Origin: Streptomyces asoensis
Lineage (GTDB): Bacteria; Actinomycetota; Actinomycetes; Streptomycetales; Streptomycetaceae
NCBI RefSeq assembly: GCF_013085465.1
Contig: NZ_CP049838.1
Location: 9,980,301-10,044,300 of the forward strand
DNA length: 64,000 bases
Direction: 5' to 3'
The notes under the pieces are model-generated. The model saw only the letters and a program-made list of their open reading frames with translations, was not told where the DNA came from and searched no databases. Positions 45,489-54,225 of this stretch are shown one piece after another (within the stretch, counting starts at the first letter, position 1; every line of letters starts with the position of its first letter). A program made the position numbers and the translations under genes.

Positions 45489-46166
45489 GTGACCAGCATC
45501 GCCATCGTCGGAGCCGGCCCCCAGCTCGGACTGGCCATCGCCCGCACCTTCGGCTCCCGCGGCTTCGACATCGCCCTGATCTCCCGCAACCGCGACAAGC
45601 TCGACACCCTCGTCGGCAAACTCGCCGCCGACGGCATCCCCGCCGCCGCGTTCCCTGCGGACGTACTCGACCACGACGCCCTCACCAACGCTCTGCACGA
45701 TGCAGCCGCGCACTTCGGCGGCATCGACGTCCTGGAGTACTCCCCGGTCGGCACGTTCAGCACCACCGCACTGACCGCTCCGACCGCGACGGAGCCGTCC
45801 CACGTCGAATTCGAGATGAACTTCCAGCTCTACGGGGCGATCACGGCCACCAAGACAGTGCTGCCCGCGATGCGCGACACCGGCGCCGGCACCCTGCTCT
45901 ACACCACCGGTGCGGGCTCCATCGTCCCCGACCCCAGGGTCGCCAACGTCAACGCTGCCGCCGCAGCGCTGCGCAACTGGGCGAAGAACCTGCACAACGA
46001 GCTGGCCGGCACCGGCGTTCAGGCCGCACACGTGGGTATCGACGTGTCGATCGGCACCGCAGTGATCCCCGGCCTGCCGACGGCCCGGCCCGAGCAGATC
46101 TCACCGCTCTACTGGGAACTGCACACCACCCACCGCGAAGAGGCCGAACGCGTCTTCCGGCTCTGA
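45489..46166 (+). CDS. Short-chain dehydrogenase/reductase
   Basis: 225 aa from GTG 45489. Cofactor motif IAIVGAGPQLGLAIARTFGS; then FDIALISRNRDKLDTLVGKL and FPADVLDHDALTNAL. The usual active-site Y-x-x-x-K is absent: after GTLLYTTGAGS the expected YSAxK region reads VANVNAAAAALRNWAKNLHN. So it belongs to the atypical SDRs that keep the fold but lack the tyrosine. Paired with the divergent TetR, a common stress or detoxification arrangement. Catalysis is uncertain. Confidence 0.85.
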   Translation: MTSIAIVGAGPQLGLAIARTFGSRGFDIALISRNRDKLDTLVGKLAADGIPAAAFPADVLDHDALTNALHDAAAHFGGIDVLEYSPVGTFSTTALTAPTATEPSHVEFEMNFQLYGAITATKTVLPAMRDTGAGTLLYTTGAGSIVPDPRVANVNAAAAALRNWAKNLHNELAGTGVQAAHVGIDVSIGTAVIPGLPTARPEQISPLYWELHTTHREEAERVFRL

Positions 46167-46460
46167 ACCCCGGCGGACCAGCGGCAGCGCCCTCCCTGAT
46201 GCCGCGGCTGCCGATCGGAACACGCAGCCTCACGAACCACCGCTGCGGCTACCGGAACAGCAGCCGCAGAGCGGACGGCTGACCGTCCGACGACACCACG
46301 GCGCCCGGCGGCAGGGAAGGCCGCAGCGGAACCCCGGCTCCCACATCGACGCTCCCTACGCCCCGTATACCGGAGAAGAAACGGCCGGTCAGACACGACG
46401 GATATGGCGGATCCGCGAGATCCGTCCCGGGAGCGGCGGCCGGCGCTCTACGGTGCTGCG

Positions 46461-47061
46461 GTGAGCGACGAGGTACAGGCGCCGGCCGGCGCGAGCGAGC
46501 CGGAGGCCGACGAGGTCCTCACCGGCGCACCGACAGCTCAGGGCGAGGCGGGCATACGGGCGTTGGGGCTTCTGCAGGACGCCCGCCGGGTGCTGACAGG
46601 GACGGACTTCATCCGGCCGGCAGAAGCCGCCGCGACGTGTGTACGGTCCACGGCGGACGCACTTCTGGGCCCGCCGGGCGCCCCGGTCACGGTGGGACTG
46701 AAGCCCGCAGCCAAGGGCCTGATATCCGCGGTGGACGCCTTCCCGACGCCGGACACGCCCTGCGACACCGAGGGACCGACCGACGCCACCGACGGGCCCC
46801 TGCCTGCCGCCGAGCCGCCGGCTGACCCCCGAAGCCGCCCGACCCACCATCTTCCACGCCGACCTGGAGCAGGTGCACACCGACGACCCAGCCGCGTACG
46901 GCGGGGTCCGTCTGGCGCGCACCGTGCTCGACCTCGCCGCAGCGGACGCGGACGCCGCCACCGGCCTGGCCGAGCGCACCCGCCACCTCAACCGCCTGGC
47001 CGACGTCGACGGCCGGCTGCCGCCCTGCTCCGCCCCGGCCCGCAGGAGCACGTCCTGGTGA
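46461..47061 (+). pseudogene. Frameshifted hypothetical protein
   Basis: GTG 46461 opens VSDEVQAPAGASEPEADEVL and then EAGIRALGLLQDARRVLTGT, AAATCVRSTADALLGPPGAP, VTVGLKPAAKGLISAVDAFP. Near 46815 sense moves to another frame: RLTPEAARPTIFHADLEQVH, TDDPAAYGGVRLARTVLDLA, AERTRHLNRLADVDGRLP, stop 47061. The two halves make one plausible helical protein joined by a single indel. Family not recognised. Confidence 0.5.
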
Positions 47062-47155
47062 GGCAGCTCCACCACCTGACCGCCGACGGCACCTTCCTCA
47101 CAGAACCGGCGTCGGCCCCCACTCTGTCCCGCAGTACCCGACCCCAAGGCAGGGT

Positions 47156-48541
47156 ATGAAAACGACCACCGGTCCCCGGCACCCGGCACTTCCGCTCTCC
47201 TCGCGCCAGGAATTGTGCTGGGAGTGGGAGCGCTGCCACGGCAAGCCCTATCCTGCGGTGGTCTCGATCGACTGCTCGACCGCCCTGCGGCTCCTGGGGC
47301 CGCTGGACGCCGGCGCGCTGCGGGAGGCCTTCGCCGAGGTCACACTCCACCACGACGCCCTGCGCCTGCGGCTGGACGAGCCGCCGGAGCGGGCCGCCGA
47401 CGTCGTCCGGCCCCACCAGACGCTTCGCGCCACGCCCCTGCCGCTGGAGGAGGCCCTGCTGCCCGCGCGGCCGTACCCGCTCCTGGTGGACCTCAGCACC
47501 CGCCCCTTCGACGTCACCGAAGCCCTGGGACGCGCCTACCTGCTGCGCGCGGCCCCCGACCACCACGTCCTGCTCACCTGCTTCCACCACCTGGTGTTCG
47601 ACGCGGCCAGCCACCGCCTCTTCCTCAGCGACCTGGCCCACGCATACAACCGGAGGGTGGCCGCCGGGGTACCGCTGCGGCCCGCCTTCTCCTACCTCGA
47701 CCTCATCCGCGCCGAGTCCACCCGCCAGGCCCTGGACGACCGCGCAGCCCGCCTGGCCGCCCGGGCCGCGCTGTTACAGACGTACGGCGCCGGGGACCTG
47801 CTGCCAGGCCGTACCGCCGGGCCCCCCGCGCTGCGCCACCGCTACGACGAGGAACCCCTCGACTTCTCCACCGAGCAGACCCGGCAACTTCTGCACGCGG
47901 CCCGGGCCGCCAGGGTCTCCCTGTACTCGCTGCTGACCGCGGCGTTCGCCAGCGCCCTCGGCCATCACTTCGGCCGGGAAAGGATGATCCTCTCCACGCC
48001 GTCCCACGGCCGGCTGCGGCCCGAACACCGCACCGCCGTCGGTGACTTCGCCAACATGGTGCAGATCCCGGTGGACGTGTCGCAGGACGGCGGGCACCGG
48101 CTGCTGCGGCAGACGCACGAGGCCGTCCGCGAGGCCTCGGCCACCGTCGACCTGCCGTTCGGGCTGCTCGCCGAGACCGTGCTGGGCCGCAGCGGCGACG
48201 CCGGCTTCTTTCGGTACGCCCTCGGGCACGCCGCGCTGCGCCTGCACGGGGTGACCGGCTGGGCCCTGGACCGGCAGCGCGACGACGCCACCCCGATGCA
48301 CGCGATGCGCACCGACGTCATGCCCATAAGCCAGGACTCTTCCCGTTTGACCTACGCCACCCGCCAGGCGTCCGACGCGGCGGCGGCCACGCTCGCGCTC
48401 AGTCTCACCATGACGCAGGACGCCCGCCTGTCCGGGGCACTGCGCCACGAGAGGGCCTACCACGGCCCGCACACCGCACGCTCGATCCTGCACCACCTCC
48501 GTGAACGCCTGGGCGCACTGTCCGGCTCGGCCGGGACGTGA
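47156..48541 (+). CDS. Free-standing NRPS-type condensation domain protein
   Basis: 461 aa. Condensation-superfamily acyltransferase: LPLSSRQELCWEWERCHGKP, then ALREAFAEVTLHHDALRLRL (motif C2-like), the catalytic HHxxxD as CFHHLVFDAASHRLFLSDLA, and VGDFANMVQIPVDVS (the DFGN-like C5 block). No adenylation or carrier domain is attached and none is nearby. Such loners form amide or ester bonds in trans for a carrier-bound partner, or work in trehalose/mycolate-like and siderophore tailoring. ATG 47156 follows AAGGCAGGGT. A partner pathway is not visible. Confidence 0.85.
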   Translation: MKTTTGPRHPALPLSSRQELCWEWERCHGKPYPAVVSIDCSTALRLLGPLDAGALREAFAEVTLHHDALRLRLDEPPERAADVVRPHQTLRATPLPLEEALLPARPYPLLVDLSTRPFDVTEALGRAYLLRAAPDHHVLLTCFHHLVFDAASHRLFLSDLAHAYNRRVAAGVPLRPAFSYLDLIRAESTRQALDDRAARLAARAALLQTYGAGDLLPGRTAGPPALRHRYDEEPLDFSTEQTRQLLHAARAARVSLYSLLTAAFASALGHHFGRERMILSTPSHGRLRPEHRTAVGDFANMVQIPVDVSQDGGHRLLRQTHEAVREASATVDLPFGLLAETVLGRSGDAGFFRYALGHAALRLHGVTGWALDRQRDDATPMHAMRTDVMPISQDSSRLTYATRQASDAAAATLALSLTMTQDARLSGALRHERAYHGPHTARSILHHLRERLGALSGSAGT

Positions 48542-49046
48542 GGCGTCGGCAACCGGTGCCGGCACAGGGAGCCGGAGGCGCGCGCCGCAGGCAGGGCGTA
48601 CACGTACTGCCGCCGGCACCTCAACGCGTCGATGGTCCGGTGCGCACAGACGGCCCGCACAAGTGCCCGCCGATGCATCTCCACCGCATCTCGTTGGCTT
48701 CACATGGCGCGCTCCTTCCGCGCTGCGCGGGGGAGAAGCCGAACATGGTCAACGGCAACGCGTCCCGACGTCGAGGAGTGACCGGAGGATCCGACCGTGC
48801 CTGCGGACCGTCGCCTCCGCAACGGGAGATACCGACTACTCCAACGGCAGCCTCCGACCAGCGCAGACAGCTCGACTCCCGCCCCACCTCACCGAACACC
48901 ACGTCGACAGACCGCACATCGACCAACGTCACCCCGCCCCGCCCCGCCCCGCTTCTGCCCCCTGCACACCGACACGAACGGCTCACCGGCCATCGGGTAA
49001 TGAGTCCAACAGAAAATCAGCCGACCCCGCCCGGCCCAACCAGCCC
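48542..49046. other. Gap with no recognisable gene
   Basis: About 500 bp; frames are biased and antisense to each other. C-rich CCCCGCCCCG tract near 48935-48955. Confidence 0.4.
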
Positions 49047-49757
49047 TCAGTCGAACAGGCCGAGATCCGCCAACTGCTGGCGCTGCGCATCCGACAACGA
49101 TGCCCGCCGACTGCGCATATTGCTGCGCCACACCCCCAGACGCACCTCGGTACCGTCCTCCAGCCGCTCTCTGTGGGCCCGTGGAACGGCCACAGACCCA
49201 GTACGCGCCTTGTACTGCACCAACGCCCCCGCACCCCGCTCGAACGCCCCAGCGCCACCCTTGAGCGGCTTGGCAGGTGCCTCCCGGGCCGCGGACAGGG
49301 GCGCGATGCCGAGCTGCTCCAAACGCTCCCGCTGCCCGTCTGCCAAGGCCTGCCAGACGGCCGGCTGACGCTGCCTGGCGAGCCATGCCCCGACGTCCAA
49401 CCCGCTGACGGTCACGCCGGGCTGCACCTCGGTCTGGCCGCCCTCGTCGCGCAGGAGTTCGCGGACGGCCGCGTAGTGGCGCTGCCAGGTGACAGGCCAG
49501 GCCGGGTTCCAGTCGCAATCGATCGCGGCCAGCGCCGCGGCGCGTTCAGGATGCCTGTCCAACACACCTGGCCTGCGCAGATTGGATACAAACTGTCCGA
49601 CGGGCTTGCCGAGAGCGACGGCTGTACGCGGCGCACAGAGAGTGAAGTGCTGCTCGAAGTAGGCACGGCAGGCAGCAAGGTTCTCCTCGAAAGCCGCATC
49701 AGCGGCGTCCCAGACCATGCCGAGCTGCTCCAGCCGCCGGGCGCGCTGGCCGGTCAT
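49047..49757 (-). pseudogene. C-terminal fragment of a telomere-type helicase (helicase-associated domains)
   Basis: 236 codons aligning end to end with the last third of the helicase at 61937-64000: QRARRLEQLGMVWDAADAAF, LGKPVGQFVSNLRRPGVLDR, DWNPAWPVTWQRHYAAVREL, WQALADGQRERLEQLGIAPL, GSVAVPRAHRERLEDGTEVR. These are repeated helicase-associated (HA) domains. The DEAH and other motor motifs are missing; homology begins exactly at Q-M-T-G-Q-R (49760) and the upstream DNA is unrelated. ATG 49757 may still allow a DNA-binding-only protein. Confidence 0.8.
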
Positions 49758-49774
49758 CTGACAAATCTGCCAAA

Positions 49775-49817
49775 GATCACTAGATGAACGATGCGTCGAC
49801 CTGTTGGTCTAGTGATC
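49775..49817. repeat. Inverted repeat at the break of the helicase fragment
   Basis: GATCACTAGA (49775-49784) and TCTAGTGATC (49808-49817) are perfect arms. AGTGATCGTTTC recurs at 49811 and about 49911 with similar following sequence. AT-richer than the surroundings; possibly the end of a lost insertion element. Confidence 0.55.
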
Positions 49818-50051
49818 GTTTCAGGATTGCTTGACCTCGTGTCGTGCGGAATTGAGCTGGGGTTTCCCTTGAGTTCCGGAAGCCCCAGAGGCTCTGAAGT
49901 GCGCGTTCAGTGATCGTTTCGGAATGTAGTGACCGTCGTGGGATTTCCCTCTGCTGCTTGGCGGTGCTGGGGCTGCTGTTGCAGAGGACAGCCCGAGGTT
50001 GGCGAGGTCGCGTACGGTCTGACTCTTCCTGAGGGCGCCGTTTCGCGCAGA

Positions 50052-50357
50052 TCAGCGCTCGTGCAGCGCCTTCCACAGCTCGATGAAGGCCTGGCGGGCG
50101 ATCGCGTGGTCGGCGCCCTCGGGGCCGTCGAAATGCTCGGCGACGGATCGGATTTCGGTGTGCTGGCTGCCGCGCTGCCACCGAGTTGCGGGGGTGGACC
50201 AGGTGTCCGGTCGGCCGATCCTTGCCGCGTGGCGACCGCGTCCCGCAGAAACTCGTGACTGCGCGCTGCGGTGCCACGGATCCCCGGCAGTGGTCGGCGG
50301 GACAGTCGCATAGACCGCAGTCAGGATGTCTGTCACGCGGGCTTGTCCCAGGTCCAT
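50052..50357 (-). CDS. Hypothetical protein, possibly frameshifted
   Basis: 101 codons from ATG 50357: MDLGQARVTDILTAVYATVP at the start and TEIRSVAEHFDGPEGADHAI ARQAFIELWKALHER at the end look natural. The middle (GRGRHAARIGRPDTWSTPAT) is biased, and a better middle (SHEFLRDAVATRQGSADRTP) lies in another frame. Likely a decayed gene of unknown family, 5 bp downstream of the small membrane protein. Confidence 0.4.
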   Translation of the reverse strand: MDLGQARVTDILTAVYATVPPTTAGDPWHRSAQSRVSAGRGRHAARIGRPDTWSTPATRWQRGSQHTEIRSVAEHFDGPEGADHAIARQAFIELWKALHER

Positions 50358-50362
50358 GGTGG

Positions 50363-50662
50363 TCAGGTCAGGAGGGTGGCGAAGACGCTGGCCGCGGTGG
50401 TGGCGAGGGTGATGACTGCAGCGAAGGCGACGGCGGCGCGGGTGAGTGCGGTGGGGTAGGTCGCGCCGTCCATGTGGGCGAGTTTGCCGGCGCCAGCGGC
50501 GGTCAGCAGCGCGACGACGATCACGAGGGCGGTGGCGAGGAGGACGACGGCGACGGTCACGGCAGACTCCCAGTACACGAAGGTGTGTTGACGTGGACGA
50601 AGGTCGTGGAAGTGGTGTTCGCCGGGGTTCGCCGGGACGAAGATGAACACCAGCGAACACAT
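50363..50662 (-). CDS. Small two-helix membrane protein
   Basis: Two clear hydrophobic segments: SAVTVAVVLLATALVIVVAL and TRAAVAFAAVITLATTAASV, joined by a short polar loop. The start is uncertain (candidates at 50716, 50662, or a GTG nearer the first helix). Resembles the small membrane proteins of Streptomyces plasmids and chromosome ends in size only. Function unknown. Confidence 0.5.
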   Translation of the reverse strand: MCSLVFIFVPANPGEHHFHDLRPRQHTFVYWESAVTVAVVLLATALVIVVALLTAAGAGKLAHMDGATYPTALTRAAVAFAAVITLATTAASVFATLLT

Positions 50663-50682
50663 CACGGCCCGGGGGCGAGCAC

Positions 50683-51615
50683 GTGCACGACGAGCAGAAC
50701 GGCCACAATCCGGCACTCACCGAACTGCGCAGGAGGCTGAAGCGGTCTGGCCCGCATGCGGCTGGACAAGACGGCTCTGGCCGGACGGGCGGGGCTGGGG
50801 CGCACGATCGTGTCGCAGGCATTCCAGGCCGACGGGCCGGTCCCCTCGGCACGGACCGTGGCCGCGCTGGCCCAAGCCTTGAAGCTGCCCGTCGAGGAGT
50901 TACTGGTGCTGCGGCGGGAGGCGGCCCGGGGTGGCGTTGACGAACGGCCGGGGCCCGGAAGGTTGATCGCGGACTGGGAACCGTACGATCTAGAGATCCA
51001 TCCGGCTGGGCACAGCAAGGCGGTTGACGGCTCCGACGTGCCCGGTACCCGGCCGCTGCCCGGGTACGTGCGGCGTGACCATGACCGCGTGCTGGACGAG
51101 GCTGTCAAGGATGTGGCGGCCGGCCGCAGTCGGATCGTCATCCTGGTGGGTACCTCGTCGACCGGGAAGACCCGAGCCTGTTGGGAGGCCGTGCAGCCGC
51201 TCGCAGAAAAGAGGTGGCGGCTATGGCATCCTTCGACCCGACCCCTGCCGGCGCAGCCCTGGAAGACCTCCACCGTGTCCAGCCGCGCACCGTGGTGTGG
51301 CTGAACGAAGCCCAGCACTACCTCGGTTATCGGGAAGCCGGCGAACGGATTGCCGCCGCACTCCAGACTTTGCTCACCACTCCAGAACGTGGCCCCGTAC
51401 TTGTACTGGGCACCCTCTGGACCGAGTACGACACCCGGTACACCGCCTTGCCGTCATCAGAGGGGCAAGACCCGCACAGCCGGACCCGGGAACTCCTGTC
51501 CGGCCGCACCCTGAGCGTCCCCGAGACGTTCGACGCTCAGGCCCTGGCTACGGCCAAAGCCCTTGCCGGTGACCGGCTACTGACCGACGCCCTCACCCGT
51601 GCTGGGGCCGACGGG
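50683..51615 (+). pseudogene. HTH-NTPase (XRE plus P-loop) broken by frameshifts
   Basis: GTG 50683 opens HDEQNGHNPALTELRRRLKR, then the frame shifts near 50752 to LDKTALAGRAGLGRTIVSQA with LPVEELLVLRREA (helix-turn-helix), then RIVILVGTSSTGKTRACWEA (Walker A). It shifts again near 51225 to FDPTPAGAALEDLHRVQPRT, VVWLNEAQHYLGY (Walker B-like) and GPVLVLGTLWTEYDTRY. After LLTDALTRAGADG sequence passes into unrelated tap-derived DNA. The family is the HTH-containing NTPases common in Streptomyces; inactive here. Confidence 0.75.
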
Positions 51616-51622
51616 CCTCTGG

Positions 51623-51705
51623 CTCGTTCAACAGAGCGTCGACCGACGCGAACAGCTCTTCCCGGGAACCCCATCTGGATGATGACGTCCATCTCGTACT
51701 CGGCC
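51623..51705. other. Splice of a tap fragment to a dnaE fragment
   Basis: 51623-51662 is identical (40 bp) to 56290-56329 in tap (codes antisense EELFASVDALLNE). 51660-51705 is identical (46 bp) to 59341-59386 in the dnaE remnant (antisense [13 protein letters not shown]). The two pieces share TCC at 51660-51662. This is the footprint of end joining by 3-bp microhomology. Confidence 0.92.
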
Positions 51706-51812
51706 ACTGGGTGGCTCGCGTCCGGCGGGCTGGCCGGGTTCCGAGAGCCGACTGCACAAGGCTAGAGGTCACCTCCCAACTTGCCGCCCTCGTCTGCCGC
51801 TGAGTCACATGT

Positions 51813-53525
51813 GCCGAAGCACGATAGTTGTCACCATCGGCATCCGCTGTCCTGCGGCTTCAAGTAGGACAAAGCGTGGTGGTTGTCACCGACTTGGTTT
51901 TGTGGTTGGTGCCGGGCGGCGGCCCTCGGCGATCACGGGCCATATTTCGCGCGCCCTGCGCGAACCCCGCCTCCTACGATCGCCTGGTACGACTGCTGGA
52001 GGGGCGGAAATGCTCGAGGACATCGGGGACAGGACAGCGGCAGCGACGCGGCTCGCGGGAGGTGCGCCGCTGCACAGCACGCTCGATGTCGCCGACCCCG
52101 CTGACTGGCTCACGCTGGACGCAGCAGTACGCGAGGCGGCCTGGTACCGCCCGCAGTTCCGTCCGGGGTGGGAGCACTCCGCCCCACTGCCCGTCGACCT
52201 CACTCAGCTCGGCGAGTCCCGGCTCGCACTCGCCCTCTGCCACCGCGACGGGCGGATCCGTCAGGAGGCTCTGCGCCAGTCGGTCCGGTACCCCGGCCTG
52301 CTGCCGTTGGTCGTGATCCGCTGCACCGACTGGGTCGAGCCGGTGCGCGAGCACGCCCGGCGGCTGCTGCGCGAAGCCCTGAATGTGGACTCTGCCCTCG
52401 ACCTCGCGCCGCTCATCCTCCGCGTCGGCCGCCGCGACAGAGGTGCCTTCGGCGTCGAGGCGCTCGGCCACATCCTGCGTCAGGCAGCCCACGGGCAGCT
52501 CGCTGTACTCTTCGCTGACCCCGACCGCATCGTCCGGCGGTTCGCCTACCGGCTGGCCGTCGAAGGCCGACTGCTCCGTCCCGCCGAGCTGGCCCGCGCG
52601 GCCGCCCGGGACCAGGACACCGTGGTCCAGGACCTGTGTGCCACAGCGGCGCTCACGGCTCTGGGGGATGAGGAGGCCTACGAGGGTGTGCTGCCTCCAC
52701 TGCTGTGCGCCCGCAACCCACGTGTCCGTTCGGCCGGCGTCACCGCGCTGAGACGGGCAGGGCGGTCGAAGCAGGCGGAGTCGTTTCTCAGCGACCGTTC
52801 CGTGCTCGTGCGTGCTTGTGCCCGGTATGTCGTACGACAACAGGGTGGTGACCCGGCGGCCTGGTACCGGGAGCGGTGCACGGCAGCGGACGACCCCGAG
52901 TTGCCGCCCGGTGCGGTCTTCGGGCTGGCCGAGTGCGGGAACCGCGCGGACGCCGTGCTGCTGCGGCCGCTGCTCGTGCACCCGGCGGCCGGGGTGCGGG
53001 CGCGAGCGGTGGCAGGGTTGCGGGCGCTGGACTGTGTGGATGCGAAGCAGTTACGGCCGCTCCTCGACGACCCTGCCGCCGGGGTTGTCCGCGAGACCGC
53101 CGCCGCCTTGCTGCCCTCGGCCAAGGAGCTGCCCGCTGACTGGCTGTTGGAGCGCACCAACTACGAGCGACCGCGGCACGTCCGCGTCGGCGCGTTCCGG
53201 CTGCTCGACGAGCGTGGCGGCATCGTGGCGCTCCGGGCGGCAGTCGGTCTGTTCGAGGATCCGGATATGAAGCTGCGCACCTGGGCCGCGCAATCAGTGC
53301 AGCGCTGGCATCCGTCACCGGACGGGCGGCGCGGGGATCCGGAGGTGGGTGAACTGCTCGACCGCAGCCGACACCTCTTCAGCGACCACGTGCTGCGCCG
53401 GCGCAAGTGGGAAGCCGGGGTGGACAGCTGAGACTGCACCGCGGTCCAGAACTCCGCTCGACACTCGCCGCCCGGTGGCCCTGGTGACAGCACGCCTGCC
53501 TTGGTGACAACTATCGTGCTTCGGC
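51813..53525. mobile_element. 1.7-kb segment bounded by perfect 24-bp inverted repeats
   Basis: Left 51813-51836 starts GCCGAAGCACGATAGTTGTC; right 53502-53525 is its exact reverse complement. The enclosed gene is a HEAT-repeat protein, not a transposase. GCTGAGTCACA and GCTCAGTCACA lie just outside the two ends (about 51800 and 53533), resembling an imperfect target duplication. It may be a non-autonomous transposon, or paired regulatory ends. Confidence 0.55.
52010..53431 (+). CDS. HEAT-repeat protein
   Basis: 473 aa from ATG 52010, with GGAGGGG six bases upstream. Repeated helical pairs of about 30-35 residues with the D-x-x-x-x-V-R pattern: ALCHRDGRIRQEALRQSVRY, RCTDWVEPVREHARRLLREA, LFADPDRIVRRFAYRLAVEG, LCARNPRVRSAGVTALRRAG, LVHPAAGVRARAVAGLRALD, LLDDPAAGVVRETAAALLPS. 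This is an alpha-solenoid scaffold for binding proteins or nucleic acid; no catalytic domain. Likely cytoplasmic. Bracketed by the 24-bp inverted repeats, next to tpg2. Confidence 0.85.
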   Translation: MLEDIGDRTAAATRLAGGAPLHSTLDVADPADWLTLDAAVREAAWYRPQFRPGWEHSAPLPVDLTQLGESRLALALCHRDGRIRQEALRQSVRYPGLLPLVVIRCTDWVEPVREHARRLLREALNVDSALDLAPLILRVGRRDRGAFGVEALGHILRQAAHGQLAVLFADPDRIVRRFAYRLAVEGRLLRPAELARAAARDQDTVVQDLCATAALTALGDEEAYEGVLPPLLCARNPRVRSAGVTALRRAGRSKQAESFLSDRSVLVRACARYVVRQQGGDPAAWYRERCTAADDPELPPGAVFGLAECGNRADAVLLRPLLVHPAAGVRARAVAGLRALDCVDAKQLRPLLDDPAAGVVRETAAALLPSAKELPADWLLERTNYERPRHVRVGAFRLLDERGGIVALRAAVGLFEDPDMKLRTWAAQSVQRWHPSPDGRRGDPEVGELLDRSRHLFSDHVLRRRKWEAGVDS

Positions 53526-53576
53526 TCAAGTGCTCAGTCACAACGAGCGGGTGCCGGGCTCCCGGGTTGGTGGGGG

Positions 53577-54134
53577 TTAGTAGTCGAGGTCGAGGTAGTC
53601 GATGTCGTTGAGGGTGACGTCGGAGAGTCCCGTGGCGCGGGCTCCGTTGTCCTGGAAGTAGATCTCTTTGAATCCTTCGGCGATGATCTGGCGCATCTGC
53701 TGGTCGCTGGCTCCGGTGTCGCGGGCGTTGAACAGGCGCTGTGCGTAGGCCGGGGGGAGATGGACGGTGAGGCGGCGGAAGCGTCCGTCGTCGGTGGTGC
53801 CGACGGGTGCGGTGTAGCCGAACCGGGCCCTGGTCTCCACGGTGATGCCCGTGGTGGTGGCGGCCTGCTTCCGGCGGCGTTTGCGGACCTGGGGCTGCCA
53901 CCGCTGCCGTACGGCGGCGTCGATCCGTTCGGCGATGGCCTGTGGCGGGTGTTTGCGTTCGCCCTTGCGGTAGCGCTCCACCGACCGTTGGCTGACCCCG
54001 ATCTCGCGTGCGACGGCTTTGGTCGTCTTGAGCTGCTTGATCAGGAAGTTGATGCGCGCCTGGAGTGTCTTGGGCGGCTGGCGGGTGAACGCTTCCCGGT
54101 CGGCTCGTTCGATGGCGTCGTCGATCTCTGCCAC
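53577..54134 (-). CDS. tpg: Telomere terminal protein, copy 2
   Basis: 185 aa, GTG start at 54134. Protein primer covalently attached to telomeric 5' ends. EIDDAIERADREAFTRQPPK, HTH TTKAVAREIGVSQRSVERYR, and core TRARFGYTAPVGTTDDGRFR with Thr at 113/114 as in copy 1. C-terminal RQIIAEGFKEIYFQDNGARA and LNDIDYLDLDY. Follows an intact tap by 91 bp on the same strand, the standard tap-tpg operon. Probably the functional pair for the replicon that owns this window's right end. Confidence 0.95.
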   Translation of the reverse strand: MAEIDDAIERADREAFTRQPPKTLQARINFLIKQLKTTKAVAREIGVSQRSVERYRKGERKHPPQAIAERIDAAVRQRWQPQVRKRRRKQAATTTGITVETRARFGYTAPVGTTDDGRFRRLTVHLPPAYAQRLFNARDTGASDQQMRQIIAEGFKEIYFQDNGARATGLSDVTLNDIDYLDLDY

Positions 54135-54225
54135 GGCTCAGCCCTTCTCGACGGTGGGGTCCTGGCCACCCGTGTTGGCCAGCGGGATCCAGGTCTTATG
54201 CATCGGGCCGGTGTCGGGCACTGGC

